Positions 1 to 8,447 of a DNA stretch of 64,000 nucleotides are shown here, piece by piece. The first letter of the stretch is position 1; each line of letters starts with the position of its first letter. The stretch is from Pseudomonadota bacterium (GTDB taxonomy: Bacteria; Pseudomonadota; Gammaproteobacteria; Steroidobacterales; Steroidobacteraceae), in assembly GCA_018240525.1 (NCBI GenBank), contig JAFEFN010000013.1, forward strand, positions 62,001 through 126,000, written 5' to 3'. The notes under the pieces are model-generated. The model searched no databases and was not told the origin of the DNA. It worked only from the letters and a program-made list of their open reading frames with translations. Position numbers and translations under genes: made by a program.

Positions 1-293
1 GCCGGCGGCAGGTTCGCCACGACCACGTCGCTGCGGGCGAGGAGCCGCGCCACGATCGCCTTCGCCTGCGCATCCTTCATCTCCAGGGCGAGCGAGCGCT
101 TGTTGCAGCCGGTCTGCAGGAGCACGGCACCCTCGCCGGCCGGCGTGACCGGGGCAATGAAGCGGTCCTCGCCGCCGCCGATGCGCTCGATGCGGATGAC
201 CTCCGCCCCCAGGTAGCCGAGCAACGTGGCACAGTAGGGACCGGCGACGTAGCGGCCGAAGTCGAGCACGCGAATGCCCTTCAGCACTGACAT
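1..293 (-). CDS. CaiB/BaiF family (class III) CoA-transferase, N-terminal part
   Basis: This is the N-terminal 97 residues of a gene that runs off the left edge. The reading starts MSVLKGIRVLDFGRYVAGPY and continues through LGYLGAEVIRIERIGGG and NKRSLALEMKD, which is the standard opening of class III CoA-transferases (formyl-CoA transferase, CaiB, BaiF). These enzymes move CoA between carboxylic acids in the cytoplasm. The catalytic Asp lies beyond the window, so activity cannot be judged. It is divergent from the acyl-CoA dehydrogenase gene at 329, with only 35 bp between them, so the two probably share a promoter region. The family is clear; the substrate is unknown but presumably belongs to the adjoining acyl-CoA pathway. 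Confidence 0.9.
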   Translation of the reverse strand, partial: MSVLKGIRVLDFGRYVAGPYCATLLGYLGAEVIRIERIGGGEDRFIAPVTPAGEGAVLLQTGCNKRSLALEMKDAQAKAIVARLLARSDVVVANLPP

Positions 294-328
294 GGGAATA
301 CCCCGAGAGAATTTTCCAAGGAGCGCAC

Positions 329-1489
329 GTGGATTTCCGCCTGAACGATGACCAGTCTGCCCTGCAGGCCGCCGCGCGCAAGTATGCGCGCGAGCGCCTG
401 CTGCCGCTTGCCGCCGAGACCGAGCGCACCGGCGCACCTCCCTCGCACGAGCTGCTGCACGAGTACGCGCAGATGGGCTTCCTCGGCATCAACGTCGGCA
501 GCGACTACGGCGGCCTCGGCCTCGGCAACATCGAGGCGCTGGTCGTGCTCGAGGAGTTCGGCAAGGTCTCCGCCGCGCTCGCCTTCCCGGTGTTCGAGTC
601 TTCCGTCGGGCCGGTGCGCGCCATCGAGCGCTTCGCGCCCGAGGAGCTGCGCCAGCGCGTGGTGCCGCGCGTGTGCGCGGGGGACCTGGTGGTGGCGGTG
701 TCGATGTCCGAGCCGCAGGCAGGCTCGGCGCTCACCGACCTCACCACGCGCGCCGAGGTGCGCGGTGACCAGGTCGTCCTCACCGGCACCAAGCGCTGGT
801 GCTCCGGTGGCGGCCATGCCGGCGGCTACGTCGTCTACTGCCGCATGAGCGATGCCAAGGGCGCGGCCGGCATCGGTGCGGTCTACGTCGAGGCGGGCAC
901 CAAGGGCCTGACCTACGGGGCCGCCGAGAGCCTCATGGGCTTCCGCGGCGTGCCGAGCAGCGACCTGTACTTCGATGGCTGCGCCGTGCCGGTCGCCAAC
1001 ATCATAGTGCCCGCGGGGGGCTTCCGGCAGCTGATGGAGGCGTTCGATCTCGAGCGCTGTGGCAATGCCACCATGGGCCTGGCGCAGGCGAGCGGCGCGC
1101 TCGAGGACGTGCTCGCCTACGTGCAGGAGCGTCGCCAGTTCGGCAAGCCGCTGGTGGACTTCCAGGCCGTGCAGCTGCGCCTGGCGGAGATGAAGATGAA
1201 GGTGGACGCGGCGCGCCTGCTGATCTGGCGCGCCGCCTGCAACGCGCAGTCGGGCCTGCCGGACGTGCTCGAGTCCTCGCTCGCCAAGTGTTACGCCAAC
1301 GAGATCGCGCGCGAGGTGTGCGGTCACGCGGTGCAGCTGATGGGCGGCTACGGCTACTCGCGCGAGTTCCCGATGGAACGTCGCCTGCGCGATGCCTGGG
1401 GCTGGGGCATCGCCGGCGGTGCCATCGACATCCAGAAGGTGAACATCGCCGCGGCCCTGGTGGGCCGGCGCTTCGACCAGCGCCGCTGA
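329..1489 (+). CDS. Acyl-CoA dehydrogenase
   Basis: A 386-residue FAD-dependent acyl-CoA dehydrogenase of normal family length, expected to introduce a C=C alpha-beta to a CoA thioester in the cytoplasm. The N-terminal helical domain has YGGLGLGNIEALVVLEEFG, the middle beta domain has VAVSMSEPQAGS, and the C-terminal domain has the typical GGYGYSREFPMERRLRDA near residue 340. The start is GTG at 329, supported by AAGGAG five bases upstream. One oddity: the C-terminal stretch that in medium-chain-type enzymes holds the catalytic Glu (Y-E-G-T-x-E-I-Q) reads AGGAIDIQ at about 362-369. The base must therefore sit elsewhere, or the enzyme has a different mode, as in some steroid or branched-substrate members. 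It is divergent from the CoA-transferase gene. Confidence 0.93.
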   Translation: MDFRLNDDQSALQAAARKYARERLLPLAAETERTGAPPSHELLHEYAQMGFLGINVGSDYGGLGLGNIEALVVLEEFGKVSAALAFPVFESSVGPVRAIERFAPEELRQRVVPRVCAGDLVVAVSMSEPQAGSALTDLTTRAEVRGDQVVLTGTKRWCSGGGHAGGYVVYCRMSDAKGAAGIGAVYVEAGTKGLTYGAAESLMGFRGVPSSDLYFDGCAVPVANIIVPAGGFRQLMEAFDLERCGNATMGLAQASGALEDVLAYVQERRQFGKPLVDFQAVQLRLAEMKMKVDAARLLIWRAACNAQSGLPDVLESSLAKCYANEIAREVCGHAVQLMGGYGYSREFPMERRLRDAWGWGIAGGAIDIQKVNIAAALVGRRFDQRR

Positions 1490-1494
1490 GGCGC

Positions 1495-1827
1495 TCACTC
1501 CGCCGTGGCGGCCGCGGCGGGGGCCACTTCGATCGTCCCGGCCGTGATGCGCACGGCGAATGCGGCGAGCGCCTGCGCGGCCGGCGGCCCCAGCACGCGC
1601 CCGTCGCGGGCATCGAACGAGGCCCCGTGCAGCGGGCAGATGATGCGCGTGCCGCGCAGCCGTCCCTCGCACAGCCGCGCGTACGCGTGGCTGCAGATGT
1701 TGTCGACGGCGAACACGCCGTCCTTGGTGTGGCACAGCAGCAGCTCGCGGCCCGCGACGGTGAGCGCGCGCATGGTCCCGGGCGGTAGCTCGGCCAGCGG
1801 GAGCACGGGCGTGAAATCAGCGCTCAT
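1495..1827 (-). CDS. Rieske [2Fe-2S] ferredoxin
   Basis: A 110-residue stand-alone Rieske protein. The cluster ligands are visible as C45-S-H47 and C64-P-L-H67, with the usual 16-residue gap between them. The residues around them (DNICSHAYARL and CPLHGASFDARDGRVLGPPA) match ferredoxins that pass electrons to Rieske non-heme iron oxygenases. It is soluble, with no signal peptide. The gene is convergent with the acyl-CoA dehydrogenase (5 bp apart) and divergent from the ABM-fold gene at 1975 across a palindromic operator-like site. The likely partner is the Rieske oxygenase alpha subunit at 9427-10791. No matching reductase gene is in the window. It could instead resemble the NirD-like small subunit, but the context favours a ferredoxin. 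Confidence 0.9.
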   Translation of the reverse strand: MSADFTPVLPLAELPPGTMRALTVAGRELLLCHTKDGVFAVDNICSHAYARLCEGRLRGTRIICPLHGASFDARDGRVLGPPAAQALAAFAVRITAGTIEVAPAAAATAE

Positions 1828-1899
1828 CGGTCCCTCGGCGCACCGGACTGCCTGCGGAAGATTGAGAGTGCCCGCACTCTACCCGGCGCTCCCAGAAAA

Positions 1900-1917
1900 A
1901 AACAGTCGTGACTGTTT
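1900..1917. promoter_or_regulatory. Operator-like palindrome 1 of 3
   Basis: AAACAGTCGTGACTGTTT is an 18-bp inverted repeat with perfect 8-bp arms around a 2-base centre. It lies in the 147-bp divergent region between the Rieske ferredoxin and ABM-fold genes. Very similar 17-mers occur at 11658-11674 and, less perfectly, at 14375-14391, all in promoter regions of this catabolic cluster. The size and symmetry suit a TetR-family dimer. The regulator encoded at 14431-15102 is the obvious candidate, by inference. Confidence 0.7.
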
Positions 1918-1974
1918 CTTTCCGGCTGAGGCCGGTGCTACCATCTTTTCCGCGCATTTGAGGAGAGGGTGGGG

Positions 1975-2265
1975 ATGGCGAAGATCACGTTCATTGCCCG
2001 GATGACGGTGAAACCCGGGCGCGAGAAGGAGTTTCTCGGCTACTGCCGTGCGCTGGAGAACCACGTCCGCGCGAACGAAAAGGGCGTGCTCGCCTACGAA
2101 TTCTTCAAGCTGCGCGAGCCGAACCGCTACGCCGTGATCGAGTCCTTCGCGGACGAGGCGAGCGAGCACCACCACATGGGATCCGCGGTCCTGGCCGAGC
2201 TTGCGCCGAAGATCTCAGGCTGCCTCGATGGCACCTGGGAGCGCGAGTACTTCGACCCGCTCTGA
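1975..2265 (+). CDS. ABM-fold (antibiotic biosynthesis monooxygenase/quinol monooxygenase-like) small protein 1
   Basis: A protein of about 96 residues with the alpha+beta ferredoxin-like pattern of the ABM superfamily: KITFIARMTVKPGREKEF, then LAYEFFKLREPNRYAVIESF and SEHHHMGS. Members act as small cofactor-free monooxygenases or isomerases, or simply as binding proteins. The start is taken as ATG 1975, preceded by AGGAGA at 1961-1966; an in-frame GTG at 1969 is an alternative. It is the first gene of a short operon, three bases before the acyl-CoA ligase. A second, related ABM protein follows the ligase. The specific reaction is unknown. Confidence 0.8.
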   Translation: MAKITFIARMTVKPGREKEFLGYCRALENHVRANEKGVLAYEFFKLREPNRYAVIESFADEASEHHHMGSAVLAELAPKISGCLDGTWEREYFDPL

Positions 2266-2268
2266 CCG

Positions 2269-3954
2269 ATGAGCACCCTTCGCAGTGAGTCGCTGCGCCG
2301 CGCCCGCATCCAGGTCACGACCCTGGGCGACCTGTTGCTGACGGCCGCCGACCGCTACCCGGATTCCCCCGCGCTGATCTTCCCCGGCCTGCGGGTCAGC
2401 TACGCGGCGCTGGCCGAGCGCGCCCTGCTGCGCGCCCGTTGCCTGCAGGCCCTCGGGGTGCGCCCGCGCGAGCACGTGGGCCTCCTCCTGACCACCTCGG
2501 TCGAGTTCGTCGAGTGCCTGTTCGCCATCGCCCTCGCCGGCGCGGTCGCCGTGCCGCTGAACGCGCGCTACAAGTACAACGAGCTCGCCTACGCGATCGA
2601 GAACGGCGACCTGGTCACCGTGATCACCACCGACAAGGTGGCCGAGCAGGTGAACTTCGCGGAGCGGCTCGGGCAGGCCCTCCCCGGGCTGGAGGCGACC
2701 GTGGATCCCGCGCGCCTGTCGCTCAAGGCCACCCCGAAGCTGCGCAACCTGGTCCTGCTCGGGGGCACCCCGCGCGCCGGGTTCCTCACCGAGGCGCAGT
2801 TCCTCGAGCGCGCGGCGCAGGTGGACGAGGATGCCGTGCACGAGAGCCGTCTGCGCGTGCGCCTGCGCGACATCGCCATCATGCTCTACACCTCCGGGAC
2901 CACCGCCAACCCGAAGGGATGCCTGCTCACCCACGAGGCGATGGTGCGCAACTCCATCTCCCTCGGCCGCAACCGCTACGCCCTGCGCCACGAGGACGTG
3001 TTCTGGTCGCCGCTGCCGATGTTCCACATCGCCGCCATCCTGCCGATGTGCGCCATCTTCGACGTCGGCGGCGCCTACGCCACCATGGGCTACTTCGAGG
3101 CCGGCGCGGCGCTCGCCATGCTCGCCAGCGAGAAGGTCACCGCGACATACCCCTGCTTCGTCACGATCATGTCGGACCTGATCCACCACAAGGACTTCGC
3201 GACCACCGATCTTTCGCGCATCACCCTCATGAACTCGAATTTCGCGGTGCAGCCGCCGGGCATCGCCGCGGCGATGCTCAAGGCGATGCCGCACGCGATC
3301 TACGTCGGCACGTTCGGCATGACCGAGACGGCCGGCACGGTGAGCACCAGCCGCCTCGAGGACCCCCTTGAGGAGCGCATCGGCCGGCTCGGCCGCCCGC
3401 TGCCCGGCGTCGAGGTGCGCATCCTCGATCCGGCAACGGGCACCGATGCCCCGGTCGGCGGCCGCGGCGAGATCCTGGTGCGCGGCTACTCGATCCTCGA
3501 GGGCTACTACAAGGACCCGGTGAAGACCGCGGCGGCGATCGACCCGGAGGGCTGGTACCACACCGGCGACATCGGCTCGATCGATGCGGCGGGCACCATG
3601 ATGTTCCACGGGCGCCTCAAGGACATGCTGAAGGTCGGCGGCGAGAACGTCGCGGCCGCGGAGATCGAGAGCTGCCTGCAGCGCCATCCGGGGGTAAAGC
3701 TCGCGCAGGTGGTCGGCATCCCCGATGCCCGCCTGGGCGAGGTGGCCGCCGCCTTCATCGAGCGGCATGCCGGCGCCGAGGTGGCCGCGCAGGAGCTCAT
3801 GGATTTCTGCCGGCGCGAGATCGCCAGCTTCAAGGTGCCCCGCCAGGTGCGCTTCGTCACCGAGTGGCCCATGTCGGCCAGCAAGATCCAGAAGTTCCGG
3901 CTGCGCGACGAACTGGTGCGCGAGCTGTCCACGGCCGCCGCTGCGAACGGCTAG
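2269..3954 (+). CDS. AMP-dependent acyl-CoA synthetase/ligase
   Basis: A 561-residue ANL-superfamily adenylating enzyme that should activate a carboxylic acid to its CoA thioester with ATP. The P-loop-like motif IMLYTSGTTANPKGCLLTHE is near residue 204. The A8/hinge motif YHTGDIG is near 430, and GRLKDMLKVGGENVAAAEIE is near 449. The C-terminal catalytic Lys region is intact (SASKIQKFRLR). The length and motif order are typical of medium- or long-chain or aryl-CoA ligases. The ATG is three bases after the stop of the first ABM gene, and the second ABM gene follows after 11 bases, so the three are co-transcribed. The substrate is presumably an intermediate of the surrounding catabolic pathway. 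Confidence 0.94.
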   Translation: MSTLRSESLRRARIQVTTLGDLLLTAADRYPDSPALIFPGLRVSYAALAERALLRARCLQALGVRPREHVGLLLTTSVEFVECLFAIALAGAVAVPLNARYKYNELAYAIENGDLVTVITTDKVAEQVNFAERLGQALPGLEATVDPARLSLKATPKLRNLVLLGGTPRAGFLTEAQFLERAAQVDEDAVHESRLRVRLRDIAIMLYTSGTTANPKGCLLTHEAMVRNSISLGRNRYALRHEDVFWSPLPMFHIAAILPMCAIFDVGGAYATMGYFEAGAALAMLASEKVTATYPCFVTIMSDLIHHKDFATTDLSRITLMNSNFAVQPPGIAAAMLKAMPHAIYVGTFGMTETAGTVSTSRLEDPLEERIGRLGRPLPGVEVRILDPATGTDAPVGGRGEILVRGYSILEGYYKDPVKTAAAIDPEGWYHTGDIGSIDAAGTMMFHGRLKDMLKVGGENVAAAEIESCLQRHPGVKLAQVVGIPDARLGEVAAAFIERHAGAEVAAQELMDFCRREIASFKVPRQVRFVTEWPMSASKIQKFRLRDELVRELSTAAAANG

Positions 3955-3965
3955 AGAGGAATCGC

Positions 3966-4259
3966 ATGTCCACGACCTTCATCGCCAAGCTCGTCGTCAA
4001 GCCCGGACAGGAGGCGACGATCGAGCGGCTGCAGACCGAGCTGTCGCAGCTCTCGCATGCCGAGGAGCCGGACCTGGTGGTCTACGACTTCATCAAGCAC
4101 CGCACCGAGCCGCGCACCTACGTGGTCTACGCGCGCTTCAAGAGCCAGGCCGCGTTCGATGCGCACATGAAGGCCCCGTCCCACGACCGCCTGGTGCCGC
4201 CGATCCTGGCGAGCCTCGCCAAGGACATGGACCTGCAGTTCTTCGACTGGATCGCCTGA
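3966..4259 (+). CDS. ABM-fold small protein 2
   Basis: A 97-residue paralogue of the protein at 1975, with the same layout: MSTTFIAKLVVKPGQEATIE, then VVYDFIKHRTEPRTYVVYARF and AFDAHMKAPSHDRL. It is an ABM/dimeric alpha-beta-barrel protein without signal peptide. ATG 3966 is chosen because AGAGGA ends six bases upstream; longer in-frame readings run back into the ligase gene. Two divergent ABM proteins flanking one ligase suggest a duplication, or a heteromeric pair working on the same intermediate. It is convergent with the PQQ dehydrogenase gene, 19 bp away. Confidence 0.8.
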   Translation: MSTTFIAKLVVKPGQEATIERLQTELSQLSHAEEPDLVVYDFIKHRTEPRTYVVYARFKSQAAFDAHMKAPSHDRLVPPILASLAKDMDLQFFDWIA

Positions 4260-4278
4260 GCCGATCCGGACGTTCCGC

Positions 4279-6198
4279 TCACCGCGGCCTGGAGAACACC
4301 AGCAGCACGTTGCCGGGCATGTGGAAGTACAGCCCGTAGCCTGAGTTGATCACCAGGTACCCGTCGCGTACCGCAGCCCCTGCCCCGCCGAAGGATCCGC
4401 CATGGGCGCTCGCGCCCGAGACCGTCGGCACGGTCGCGTTCGAGTCGTATTCCCAGACCACCTTGCCGGTGTCGGCCGCATAGGCGCGCAGCATGCCGTC
4501 CATGTGGCCCGCGAAGACGATGCCGGGGATCGCCGTCAGCGGCGCCGAGATGCCCGGGTCGCAGAATTTCGAACCCTGGCAGTGATCCGCGGCCGGCGCG
4601 CTCCACAGCGTCTTGCCGGTCCGCGCATCGAGGGCGTTCAGTCCGGGCCGCGGGGCCATGTCGTAGCTGCGCCCGTCGTGGCCGTCGGCCATGTCGGCGA
4701 TGGGCACGAACAGGCGGTGGCCCTCGAGCGCCATGCCGAAGTGCACCCCGCCCTGGATGCCGCCGCGGCCGATGCGCTCCTTCCAGAGCACCTTGCCCTG
4801 CGCATCCGGGTCCAGGCCATACACCCAGCCGTTCTTCTGGCCGACCAGGAGCCAGGACTTCCCGCCCTCGCTGTACGGGAGGACGCTCGCCGCCACGTCC
4901 ACGTCCGGGCCGTTCTCCGCCGGGCAGTTGGGGTTGTTCTGCATCATGCAGGCGACGTTCCAGGCATCCCCGTGCGTGAGCTGACGCACCCACAGGCGCT
5001 TGCCGTCGCTCAGGCGGAAGGCGACCACGGCATCGCTGCTGTCGTTGGCGGGCGAGGCGTAGTTCTCCCCGTCGCCGACGTAGAGCACGCCGCGCTTGGC
5101 ATCCACCGTCGGGCTGTTCCACACCGGGGCGCCCGAGGGCGCGAACACCTGCGTGCCGGCCGCGGTGGTGCGCACCGCCTTCGGCTCCTCGAGGATGGTG
5201 TGCGCCTGCCAGCGCTGCGCGCCGCTGGCCGCATCGAGGGCCACCACCGCGCCGCGGAACTTGCAGCACGGGTACTTCGGATCGGCCGCGCTGGTCACCT
5301 CCAGCGAGGAGACCGGCACGTACACGGTGCCGGCGTGGAAGGCCGGCGTCCCGGTCAGCGTCGCGTTCGGGTGGCTGTCGACCTTGGCGCTCCACAGCAG
5401 CTTGCCGTCGCGCGCATCGACCGCGTAGGCGTGCGCGATGACGTCGCCGAAGAACAGGCGCGGCACGCCCCCGGCGGCCACGCCGGTCTCGGCCACGATG
5501 CCCGTGCGCACCTCGGCGGCGGCGCGGAAGGTCCAGCGCACGCAGCCGGTGGCGAGGTCCAGCGCGTACACCGTGCCATTGTCACTGCCCACGTACACCG
5601 CCCCGTAGGCGATGGTCGGCTGCGAGCGGGCGCGGATCGAGCCCGGGAACTCGAACGCCCAGGATAGTTTCAGCCCGGGCACGTCGGCGGCGGCGAGTCC
5701 CGCCACCTCCGCCGGGATGAAGCGCGTGTTGTCCAGGCCCCAGCCCACCGGGGCGGCAGCCTGCTTCGCATCGAAGGCGTTCGCCCGTCCCGCGCAGCGC
5801 GGCGGCGCCTTGGCGTGGACGGCCCCGATCGGCGCACCGCCCAGGTACTCGGCGACGTCCTGACGCTGCTTCGCCGACAGCCCGGAGGCCTGCTCCTTCA
5901 TCAGCCCCGTGGTGAGGGCCGCGAGGATGTTCTCCGGCGGCATCATCTGCAGGAACATCTTGTGCGGGGCCTTGGCCACCTGGCCCTCGTGGCAGGCGGC
6001 GCACACGGTGTGATAGACCGGCGCCCCGGGCAGGGTTTCCGGGTCCACCTTCGGCTTCGTGGCCGACAGCTCGCTCAGGTCCTTCAGCTGCGAGGAGCCC
6101 GAAGAGCCCTGCGGCGGCGGGGCCGCGCCGGCACCGTCGCACAGCACTGCAAGGATACCGGCAGCCAGCGCTGCGATCCGGACGAGACGCATCAGCAT
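4279..6198 (-). CDS. PQQ-dependent dehydrogenase with N-terminal cytochrome c domain
   Basis: A 639-residue exported quinohaemoprotein. A signal peptide (MLMRLVRIAALAAGILAVLC) is followed by a short cytochrome c domain with CAACH at about residue 65, then a beta-propeller of PQQ-type repeats (for example DLATGCVRWTFRAA, DARDGKLLWSAKVD, DARTGKTLWSAPA, YAADTGKVVWEYDS). This order, haem first and propeller after, resembles polyvinyl-alcohol dehydrogenase rather than methanol dehydrogenase. It should oxidise an alcohol in the periplasm and pass electrons to the cytochrome chain. ATG 6198 is chosen because it begins the signal peptide and has GGGGGAGAG upstream. It is the last gene of the operon that starts at 11565, 25 bases after the E2 gene. 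The substrate is unknown. Confidence 0.88.
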   Translation of the reverse strand: MLMRLVRIAALAAGILAVLCDGAGAAPPPQGSSGSSQLKDLSELSATKPKVDPETLPGAPVYHTVCAACHEGQVAKAPHKMFLQMMPPENILAALTTGLMKEQASGLSAKQRQDVAEYLGGAPIGAVHAKAPPRCAGRANAFDAKQAAAPVGWGLDNTRFIPAEVAGLAAADVPGLKLSWAFEFPGSIRARSQPTIAYGAVYVGSDNGTVYALDLATGCVRWTFRAAAEVRTGIVAETGVAAGGVPRLFFGDVIAHAYAVDARDGKLLWSAKVDSHPNATLTGTPAFHAGTVYVPVSSLEVTSAADPKYPCCKFRGAVVALDAASGAQRWQAHTILEEPKAVRTTAAGTQVFAPSGAPVWNSPTVDAKRGVLYVGDGENYASPANDSSDAVVAFRLSDGKRLWVRQLTHGDAWNVACMMQNNPNCPAENGPDVDVAASVLPYSEGGKSWLLVGQKNGWVYGLDPDAQGKVLWKERIGRGGIQGGVHFGMALEGHRLFVPIADMADGHDGRSYDMAPRPGLNALDARTGKTLWSAPAADHCQGSKFCDPGISAPLTAIPGIVFAGHMDGMLRAYAADTGKVVWEYDSNATVPTVSGASAHGGSFGGAGAAVRDGYLVINSGYGLYFHMPGNVLLVFSRPR

Positions 6199-6223
6199 GG
6201 ACTCTCCCCCCTCGAACAACGTC

Positions 6224-7408
6224 CTACAGGTCGGACGGCTTTTCCAATCGTTCGGCGACGCTGGCCAGGAACTGCGCGGCGACCGCACCATCGACCACGC
6301 GATGGTCGGCCGAGAGCGTCAGCGTCATCACGCTCGCGACCACCGCGGCGCCTGCCTGCACCCGCAGCGACTCGCGCACGGCGCCCGCGGCGAGGATCGC
6401 CACCTGCGGCGGATTGATGATGGCATCGAAGCTGTCGATCCCGTACATCCCCAGGTTGGACACGGTGAAGGTGCCGCCGGCGATGTCCTCGCGCGCGAGC
6501 GTGCCGGCGCGGGCGCGCGCGATGAGCTCCGCGCTGCGGGCGGCGATCGCCTCCACCCCCAACAGATCCGCACCGCGCACGATCGGGGTGATGAGCCCGG
6601 AGGGGGTGGCGACCGCGATCGCGATGTCGGCGTGGGCGTACTGCAGGATCTCCTCCCCGGCCAGCTGGGCGTTGACCGCCGGGTGCTTCACCAGGGCGAG
6701 CGCGCAGGCGCGCACGAGCAGGTCGTTGAGGCTCACCCGCGTGCCCGCCGCCTTGAGTTGCTCGCGCCGCGCCATGAGGGGCCCGGCGAGGACCTCGCGC
6801 TGCAGGCGGTAGTGCGGGATGGACTGCTTGGATTCCAGCAGCCGGCGTGCGATCACGGCGCGGCTGGCGCTCATGCGCACGCGGGTGACCGGATTGGCCT
6901 CGGCCGGCGCGGCGCGGGCGGCGAAGGCCTCCACGTCCTCCTTCATCACGCGTCCGTTGCGACCGGTGCCGGTGACCTTGGTGATGTCGATCCCTAAGCT
7001 CTCCGCCAGGCGCGCCGCCACGGGGCTGACCCGCTGATCGCTCGCGGCCGCCGGCGCCGAGGCCGGCCCGCTCTCGGCCGGGACCTGCGCGTCGGGCTCG
7101 AACGAGACGCTCGCGCCCTTGAAGCCGGCGATGAACTCGGCGACCTCGGCCTCGCTCACGGAAGGCTCGGCCAGCACGCCGATCAGCGCGCCCACCGGGT
7201 ATGCCTCGCCGACCTGCGCGAGGATGCGCCGCAGCGTGCCGGCAAAGGGGGACTCCACGGTATTCACGATCTTGTCGGTCTCGACCTCGAGCAGCGGCTC
7301 GCCGCGCGCGACCACCTGGCCCTCCCGGGCGGTCCACGCATTGACGGTGCCCTCGGTCATCTCGATGCCCCACTTGGGCATGGTCAGGGCCTGGATCGCG
7401 CCGCTCAT
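6224..7408 (-). CDS. 2-oxoacid/acetoin dehydrogenase complex E2 (dihydrolipoyl acyltransferase)
   Basis: A 394-residue E2 subunit. The N-terminal lipoyl domain has the lipoylated Lys46 in EVETDKIVN. It is followed by an Ala/Pro-rich linker, a peripheral subunit-binding domain (SPVAARLAESLGIDITKVTG and TGRNGRVMKEDV), and a C-terminal acyltransferase domain ending with the catalytic DHRVVDG (His369). One lipoyl domain and the short linker match acetoin-dehydrogenase or branched-chain-type E2s. Its ATG overlaps the E1beta stop by four bases (ATGA), so the two are translationally coupled. It takes an acyl group from E1 and gives acyl-CoA. No E3 gene was found in the window. Confidence 0.92.
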   Translation of the reverse strand: MSGAIQALTMPKWGIEMTEGTVNAWTAREGQVVARGEPLLEVETDKIVNTVESPFAGTLRRILAQVGEAYPVGALIGVLAEPSVSEAEVAEFIAGFKGASVSFEPDAQVPAESGPASAPAAASDQRVSPVAARLAESLGIDITKVTGTGRNGRVMKEDVEAFAARAAPAEANPVTRVRMSASRAVIARRLLESKQSIPHYRLQREVLAGPLMARREQLKAAGTRVSLNDLLVRACALALVKHPAVNAQLAGEEILQYAHADIAIAVATPSGLITPIVRGADLLGVEAIAARSAELIARARAGTLAREDIAGGTFTVSNLGMYGIDSFDAIINPPQVAILAAGAVRESLRVQAGAAVVASVMTLTLSADHRVVDGAVAAQFLASVAERLEKPSDL

Positions 7409-8421
7409 CGGCGCGCCGCCAGCGTGCGGCGGATGGCGTCCGCGATCTTCTGCGGCCCGGGCACGTAGGCGCGCTCGAGCGCCGGGGAGAACGGCACCGG
7501 CGAGTGCGGAGGCGTCACCATCTCCACGGGCGCCTGCAGGGACTCGAAGCCGCGGCTGGCGACCAGCGCCGCGATGTCGCTCGCGACGCTGCAGCGGGGC
7601 GGCGACTCGTCCACCACGATGAGCCGGCCGGTGTTCTCCACGCTGCCGAGGATGGTCTTCTCATCCAGGGGCGAGGTGCTGCGCGGGTCGATGAGGTCGC
7701 ACTGGATGCCCTGCGCGGCCAGGCCGTCGAGGGCCTTCTCGGCGAAGGACACCATGCGGCCGATGGCCACGACCGTGGCGTCGTCGCCCTCGCGCAGCAC
7801 GTTCGCCTCGCCGAAGGCGAGGGTGTAGGCCTCCTCGGGCACCTCGGCCTTCTTCGGGTACAGCGCCTTGTGCTCGAAGAACATCACCGGGTCGTCGTCG
7901 CGGATCGCCTGGATCATGAGGCCCTTGGCATCGTAGGCGTTCGAGGGCACGACCACCTTCAGGCCCGGCACCGCGGTCAGGAACGCGTAGATGGACTGGC
8001 TGTGCTGGGCCCCCATGTTCATGCCGGCGCCCATGGCCATGCGGATCACGACCGGACAGGTGCTCTTGCCGCCGAACATGTAGCGAAACTTGGCGATCTG
8101 GTTGTAGATCTGGTCCATGCACACGCCGACGAAGTCGGCAAACATGAGCTCGGCCACCGGGCGCAGGCCCGCCAGCGCCGCCCCGGCCGCCGCGCCGACG
8201 ATCGCCGACTCGCTGATGGGGGTGTCGATCACCCGCCCGGCGCCGAACTTCGGCAAGAGGCCCTTGGTGACCCCGAAGATGCCGCCGGAGGCCTCGCGCT
8301 CGCCCGAGCTGCCGCCGGCGCCGCCGGAGACGTCCTCGCCGAGAACGATCACGCGCGGGTCGCGCGCCATCTCCTGGTGCAGGGCCTGGTTGATCGCATC
8401 GCGCATGGACAGCTGGGGCAT
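7405..8421 (-). CDS. 2-oxoacid/acetoin dehydrogenase E1 component, beta subunit
   Basis: A 338-residue transketolase-like beta subunit. MRDAINQALHQEMARDPRVIVLGEDV opens the pyrimidine-binding domain. PISESAIVGAAAGAALAGLRPVAELMFADF and QIYNQIAKFRYMFGG are the standard central motifs, and the C-terminal transketolase domain has IDPRSTSPLDEKTI. The start is set at MPQLSMRD (8421); longer in-frame readings extend into the preceding intergenic and E1alpha region. It pairs with the E1alpha upstream (gap 26) to bind thiamine diphosphate and cleave an alpha-keto or alpha-hydroxyketone bond. Confidence 0.93.
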   Translation of the reverse strand: MPQLSMRDAINQALHQEMARDPRVIVLGEDVSGGAGGSSGEREASGGIFGVTKGLLPKFGAGRVIDTPISESAIVGAAAGAALAGLRPVAELMFADFVGVCMDQIYNQIAKFRYMFGGKSTCPVVIRMAMGAGMNMGAQHSQSIYAFLTAVPGLKVVVPSNAYDAKGLMIQAIRDDDPVMFFEHKALYPKKAEVPEEAYTLAFGEANVLREGDDATVVAIGRMVSFAEKALDGLAAQGIQCDLIDPRSTSPLDEKTILGSVENTGRLIVVDESPPRCSVASDIAALVASRGFESLQAPVEMVTPPHSPVPFSPALERAYVPGPQKIADAIRRTLAARR

Positions 8422-8447
8422 GGGGCGGAACTCTCGCGCGCTGCGGG

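Noticed and set aside
281..1735. Long minus-strand reading over the acyl-CoA dehydrogenase gene
   Set aside because: Antisense to a clear plus-strand gene, low-complexity Ala/Arg/His composition.
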